Assembly (NCBI RefSeq): GCF_007655135.1
Contig: NC_045129.1
Span: 36,891,122-36,955,121, forward strand
Length of the DNA stretch: 64,000 nucleotides
From: Punica granatum
Lineage: Eukaryota > Streptophyta > Magnoliopsida > Myrtales > Lythraceae
Direction: 5' to 3'
Position 1 is the stretch's first letter. Each line of letters starts with the position of its first letter. Below the pieces are notes generated by a model, which saw only the letters and a list, made by a program, of their open reading frames with translations, ran no database searches and was not told the origin of the DNA. Below, in pieces: positions 59,998 to 64,000 of this stretch. The position numbers and the translations under genes were made by a program.

Positions 59998-60263
59998 CCG
60001 TTTGGTTTCGCAATCGAATTTTAAAATTTTAACTCTAATAACTCTACTCATTACACAACAAAAATCAACCCTTCAAAATAAAAAAAAGTGGAGTTCATAC
60101 ATAAATTATCATACACCTCCATTATACTCAATTCAATTTTTAATATTAAATTCTCTCAACTATTCATTACTTTTTTACATTTTTTCTCATAATTCAACAA
60201 AACAATCATTACAACCCAATTAAAATCAAAATTCAACTCAACTCAACTCTAAAACCAAACACA
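59998..60263. mobile_element. MITE, family copy C
   Basis: Left end CCGTTTGGTTTCGCAATC and right end CTCTAAAACCAAACACA form an inverted repeat. The interior includes AACTCTACTCATTACACAAC and, near the right end, AATTCAACTCAACTCAACTC. It aligns with copy D (33893-34186) in reverse and shares ends with copies A and B. Confidence 0.65.
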
Positions 60264-61013
60264 TAAATGTTTCATACTTTATAGTTTATACATCATTTTT
60301 GATAACTCAAAATAAATTAAAATATGAACAAAACTAAATTCAAATTAATATATTCTATAAGTTGTAAATATGTATAACTTTATGGTAACTTTTATCGCGA
60401 GAACTACTAATATATATATATATATATATATATATCAATAACTAAAAAAAAGTATTAGGATAGAGTTCATAACACAATTAATCATTAATCATTAATGTTG
60501 CTCACTTTTTCATCCATTACCATGACCACCTTTTTTTTTTGGCTAATATAATAAAAAAGCTGTCTTTTTTTTAACCACATTTAGCATCCTTCAGTAATTT
60601 TGTTATAATCTCTTCACATTTAGCGGAGTAAATATTCGATAAGTATTACTTATTCAATTAGCTGTGTAACATTCAATAAAAATGTCTGAAAGTTAAAAAC
60701 TGACCCCATAATAAGCTCACAAATTTCCATTTACAAACATTTAGATTGGTTCTTACTCATCTAAAGTGGATGAGTAATATTAATTCAATATTTTCTCCCT
60801 TTAGAGGTCCTTGCATTGTAATCTTTTTTTCATCTTTAATTTAGAAAATAAATTATAAAAGGATGATTAAAATAGAATCAGGCAAAACATAATTCAATCA
60901 CGTAAAATACATCATCATAGAATTTCAATTCTACTTATATATACTCCACCTCGTCTGGGTGGGGTTTTAGGGTTTTATTGCTTAAAATTTCATCGGTTAA
61001 ACCCAATCTAAAA
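60264..61013. other. AT-rich DNA downstream of the CKX gene
   Basis: A (TA)n tract at about 60411-60434 and several poly-T runs. No exon seen. Part of it must be the 3' end of the CKX transcript. Confidence 0.55.
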
Positions 61014-62516
61014 TTATGTAAAAATGTTTTGGCCCGGCGATAGGATCGCCTTCGGATCAAACATCATCTTCCTCCTCGCAAACATCCCCCATTTCTTCCC
61101 AAAATGCCTCTTCCACTCCTCTTGCGTCTCGAAATTCCAGAGATACAGCTTGTAATCGAATGCATTATCTTCGCATACCTTGATGATCTCCTTATCCTGC
61201 GAGATCATTCTCCCGACCGATGGTTCGTTAGGTATTGGAAGACCTAACCGAAGAATGGACACTATGTAGAAGATTTCTGCCTCGGGCAACACCAGGGACG
61301 TCCGATTGTCGAAATTGCGACGTAAAACCGGGTATACCAACAGCCTCCCACCAATGCCGTCCTTTAGTATTGTCTTGAACGCGGCGTGGTCGAATTCGGC
61401 AATGTCCGTCCTCGACAAGAAGATGTTCAACCAACGGTGGGGCTTGTCCCATGCGCCTTCGGCCCTCGCCGCTTGTTCTTCCCACTTCACCCGCAGCAAG
61501 AAGTCCCTATAACTTACGTCCGCTTGGAAGTCCAACCCCTCGACGTATCTCAGCTGACGTAGCAAACTGTCCACCGTCACATCGATTGCTGTTCGGCTGT
61601 CGTACTTCTTGTAGTGGAGCGTAACTTCTAAGCAGTATAGCATCGGGCCTGCACTTTGAGGTATCAAATCCGAGTTAAATGTTTGATTCGGGTGCAAGGG
61701 CACCGAGGGCCATCCGTTGAACGGGTCGTCACCGTTCACTACTACGATCCCTTCAATATAATCAAAAGATTGTCCTTCCGGGGCAGTGACCAGCGATTCG
61801 GCGTCCTGAGTGAACTCATCAAAATCGGTATAGACCAGCCTTATCCACCTCACCATGTCGGGGGCCGGTTGAAGCAGTATCTGGGCCCGAGTGATGATGC
61901 CAAACTGGCCAAGCCCGCCAAGGGCTCCGAAGAACAATTCCGCGTTCTCCTTCTCGGAGCAGACGACCCGCTGTCCTTTCCCCGTGATGACTTCCAACTC
62001 CGCCACGTTCGACGTTTGCGGGCCAAACCTAAAAGTGTGACCGCCGACCCCCGCATTGGACAGTGTCCCACCAACCGTGAGCCTAAGGTAGTCCGTATTC
62101 GACCTCGGGGACAGGCCTTGCGCAAGGCACCAGTCGAGGACATCCTCCCATAATGCCCCTCCCGGTACGTCCGCATAGTAAGTAGACCCATTGGCTTTGA
62201 CTAGCCCGAAGTGGCCCGACTCCACGGAACGCATGTCTATGACGAGGCCACCTTCGGCCATGGCCTGGCCATTGATCGAGTGGCCGTTGCCTCTGGCCGC
62301 CACAGTCAAGTCATCTGAAATGTAAGCCAACCTAACGATCCTGGCTAAGTCATCAGACTTTGAAATTGCTAGGAAAGCCAATGGTCTCACAGAGACAATG
62401 CCACCGAAATCCTTAGCGGCTAAGTCGTAGTACGTGCTGCTGGCACCTATTCCTTGGACATCTATGGCCGCAATTATACACATAATTACGATCAATGTTC
62501 CTACTCTAATTGCCAT
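61014..62516 (-). CDS. CKX: Cytokinin dehydrogenase (CKX), intronless copy
   Basis: One frame of 500 residues. Residues 1-24 form a signal peptide (MAIRVGTLIVIMCIIAAIDV), so the enzyme is probably secreted or vacuolar. CKX enzymes are FAD oxidases that cleave the side chain of cytokinins. The FAD-binding part has ARGNGHSINGQAM (His 79 would carry FAD covalently), DVPGGALWEDVLDWCLAQGL, TDYLRLTVGGTLSNAGVGGH (Asp 142 is the usual active-site acid) and FFGALGGLGQFGIITRA. The C-terminal part has KPHRWLNIFLSRTDI and ends MMFDPKAILSPGQNIF, the family terminus. Family members normally have WTDYL; here the first residue is Asn. The usual Asn-Lys-Trp-Asp region is replaced by NFDNRTS. Plant CKX genes usually have about four introns; this one has none. 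It is intact, so a functional retrogene or an intron-lost paralogue is possible. Confidence 0.9.
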   Translation of the reverse strand: MAIRVGTLIVIMCIIAAIDVQGIGASSTYYDLAAKDFGGIVSVRPLAFLAISKSDDLARIVRLAYISDDLTVAARGNGHSINGQAMAEGGLVIDMRSVESGHFGLVKANGSTYYADVPGGALWEDVLDWCLAQGLSPRSNTDYLRLTVGGTLSNAGVGGHTFRFGPQTSNVAELEVITGKGQRVVCSEKENAELFFGALGGLGQFGIITRAQILLQPAPDMVRWIRLVYTDFDEFTQDAESLVTAPEGQSFDYIEGIVVVNGDDPFNGWPSVPLHPNQTFNSDLIPQSAGPMLYCLEVTLHYKKYDSRTAIDVTVDSLLRQLRYVEGLDFQADVSYRDFLLRVKWEEQAARAEGAWDKPHRWLNIFLSRTDIAEFDHAAFKTILKDGIGGRLLVYPVLRRNFDNRTSLVLPEAEIFYIVSILRLGLPIPNEPSVGRMISQDKEIIKVCEDNAFDYKLYLWNFETQEEWKRHFGKKWGMFARRKMMFDPKAILSPGQNIFT

Positions 62517-62931
62517 GGTTTCAGTTGATTGGAAGGAATTGTAGGGAGGATGACAATCTAATATCCAACTTCAATTTTTACACTAGGCGACTATGCCAAA
62601 AGAATATATGCATGAACCTATATCTATATATTATATAAAACTCATTTACAAGCAATAATAAATGTTATATTTAATGATCGATAGTCCCATTTATGTCAAT
62701 ATCTATGTATATAATGACGATCAATGTTCCTCCTCTAATTTCCATGGTTTCAGTTGATTGGAAGGAATTGTAGGGAGGATGACAATCTAAATATCCAACT
62801 TCTAATTTTACCCTAGGCGACTATGCCAAAAGAATATATGCATGTACCTATATCTATATATTATATAAAACTCATTTAAAAGCAACAATAAATGTTATAT
62901 TTAATGATCAACAGTCCCATTTGTGTCAATA

Positions 62932-62940
<9 letters not shown>
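62482..62940. repeat. Perfectly adjacent tandem duplication spanning the CKX start codon
   Basis: Unit 1 (62482-62710, 229 bp) and unit 2 (62711-62940, 230 bp) share GATCAATGTTCCT, TGCCATGG/TTCCATGG, TTTCAGTTGATTGGAAGGAA, GGCGACTATGCCAAAAGAAT and AATGTTATATTTAATGATC, about 93% alike by eye. Unit 1 contains the first 11 or 12 CKX codons and the leader; unit 2 repeats them, with a second ATG (near 62745) in the same orientation but no gene body behind it. The CKX promoter is thus effectively doubled, with a decoy start upstream. Confidence 0.9.
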
Positions 62941-62968
<28 letters not shown>

Positions 62969-63718
62969 TAACAAAAGAGAAATCATCGACCATACATGTG
63001 ACGTGAGAATCATTAACCAATACTACTATAATATGGTGGATTATGAATCTGCACGATGGAAAATTTTATTATCTTTCCCGACTACATTATGGACGAAGAT
63101 GATGATTCAATATTTTCATCACATCATCGACATTAGTGGATATGTATGCGGATGTGGTCGAAGAATAATATCAATATGAACATTTTTATATAAAAGAAAA
63201 TCTGACTAATGTAGTAATTTTCAAGATTTCTCCAAATCGGGGCATATTTGTGAATCAAGTGTCAAATACCATCTTACTTACCCTCTATTTCTTGCTACTT
63301 TACTCCGCGAGGAGTTACGAGCTCAATGAGGCAAGTCATGCCATTGCCGATGAACACTTGTCTTAACTAAAGTTAATTCGGTCATTTTATTTGATATAAG
63401 TACGTTGGTTCTAACATGACTGAACCAAAATGCAAAATAAGAATGGTCTGTTCATAAGATGGCGTGGTAAAATGCCAAATAATTTTTTAATATCCAACAC
63501 CAAATTGTGAAAAAGATTCTTTTTCTTAGGTGAAGAAGACAAGTTTCCTAAAAGAGAAAATCGCTTTTCTTTTTTCCGCCGAGGATGTCAATAATCAATA
63601 AGATAATAATATTTGAATATTCTATTTTAATTAAATAAGGTTTTCAGTAATTATTGCAAATATTATTTGACCTTTTTGTCCCCCCCTTTTTTTTTTGCTT
63701 GAAATAGACTGTTTCGAG
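62941..63718. other. AT-rich DNA upstream of CKX, no gene seen
   Basis: Starts with a (TA)n tract (62936-62961). No exon or repeat with a partner in the window. Confidence 0.5.
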
Positions 63719-64000
63719 CAGTGTTATTAGAACCGGACGAGATGTTGAACCGGTCGAGGTATAGGTTCATGGGTTCGATGGGTCCAATTGGGATTCAGTG
63801 GGTCGAACCGCACGTTTAATTAAAAATTATATAATAATATATTATTAATAAAATTATGATTAATAATGATAATTGATAAGTATTGTCAGCACCCCATTTT
63901 GACTCATCAGTCCAAACAACAACATCAGTAGCGAATCAGGCCATGACTTGAGCATTAACACAAAAGAGGGCTCAACAGAGCAACGAATCACTATTCATTC
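63719..64000. mobile_element. Possible left part of a hAT-like element, cut by the window edge
   Basis: CAGTGTTATTAGAACCGG at 63719 has the CA(G/A)TGTT(A/T)TTA form seen at the end of the hAT-like element at 28528. It is followed by AACCGG, GGTTC and GGGTCGAACCG words typical of subterminal repeats. The right end would lie outside the window. Confidence 0.35.

Noticed and set aside
1..64000. CRISPR array, bacterial operon or viral insert
   Set aside because: No regularly spaced repeats with unique spacers, no prokaryotic gene layout and no viral protein motif; gene structure is plant nuclear throughout.

Overview
The window is plant nuclear DNA, almost certainly from a rosid eudicot. Spliced genes of 4 to 16 exons with GT-AG introns alternate with AT-rich intergenic DNA full of small transposons. 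Gene content (a sporopollenin P450, a plant fucosyltransferase, a cytokinin dehydrogenase, a plant uncoupling protein) is plant-specific. I suspect Myrtales, for example pomegranate, but cannot prove it from the sequence.

Layout. From 1 to 5.2 kb there is no gene, only a MITE, TA microsatellites and a SINE-like relic. From 5.3 to 18.7 kb, four loci lie on the minus strand: a plastid-type UbiE/METTL7-like methyltransferase (6 exons), an endosulfine/ARPP19-type protein (6 coding exons), a broken alpha-expansin, and a CYP704B1-type P450 (6 exons). As I recall it, the same four families sit together in Arabidopsis around At1g69500 to At1g69530, so this looks like a conserved microsyntenic block in which the expansin has died. 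From 19.7 to 28.3 kb (minus) lie an intronless TPR+SET protein and the complete 16-exon APC2 gene. UCP3, a mitochondrial carrier with two exons, is at 30.4-32.6 kb (plus).

From 34.7 to 50.4 kb, two intronless paralogous beta-propeller (GH43/GH32-like) genes on the same strand flank about 12.8 kb without a convincing gene. That gap holds a TRIM retrotransposon split by a 1.68-kb solo LTR. From 50.9 to 53 kb there is an unusual GC-rich array of near-palindromic repeats next to a second TRIM. From 54.0 to 62.5 kb (minus) lie an mS23-like mitochondrial ribosomal protein (4 exons), a GT37 fucosyltransferase (2 exons), a 356-bp hairpin MITE with a 9-bp target duplication, and an intronless cytokinin dehydrogenase whose start codon and upstream region are tandemly duplicated.

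The genes do not form a pathway. They are ordinary eukaryotic single-gene units for pollen wall lipid, cell cycle, chromatin, mitochondria, cell wall and hormone turnover. Intron coordinates were worked out by hand from splice sites and reading phase; every spliced model given here closes in frame. I see no CRISPR array, convincing tRNA or rRNA gene, or viral gene. The most unusual material is in the repeats: the nested TRIM/solo LTR, the palindromic minisatellite, the long hairpin MITE, and the duplicated CKX 5' end.
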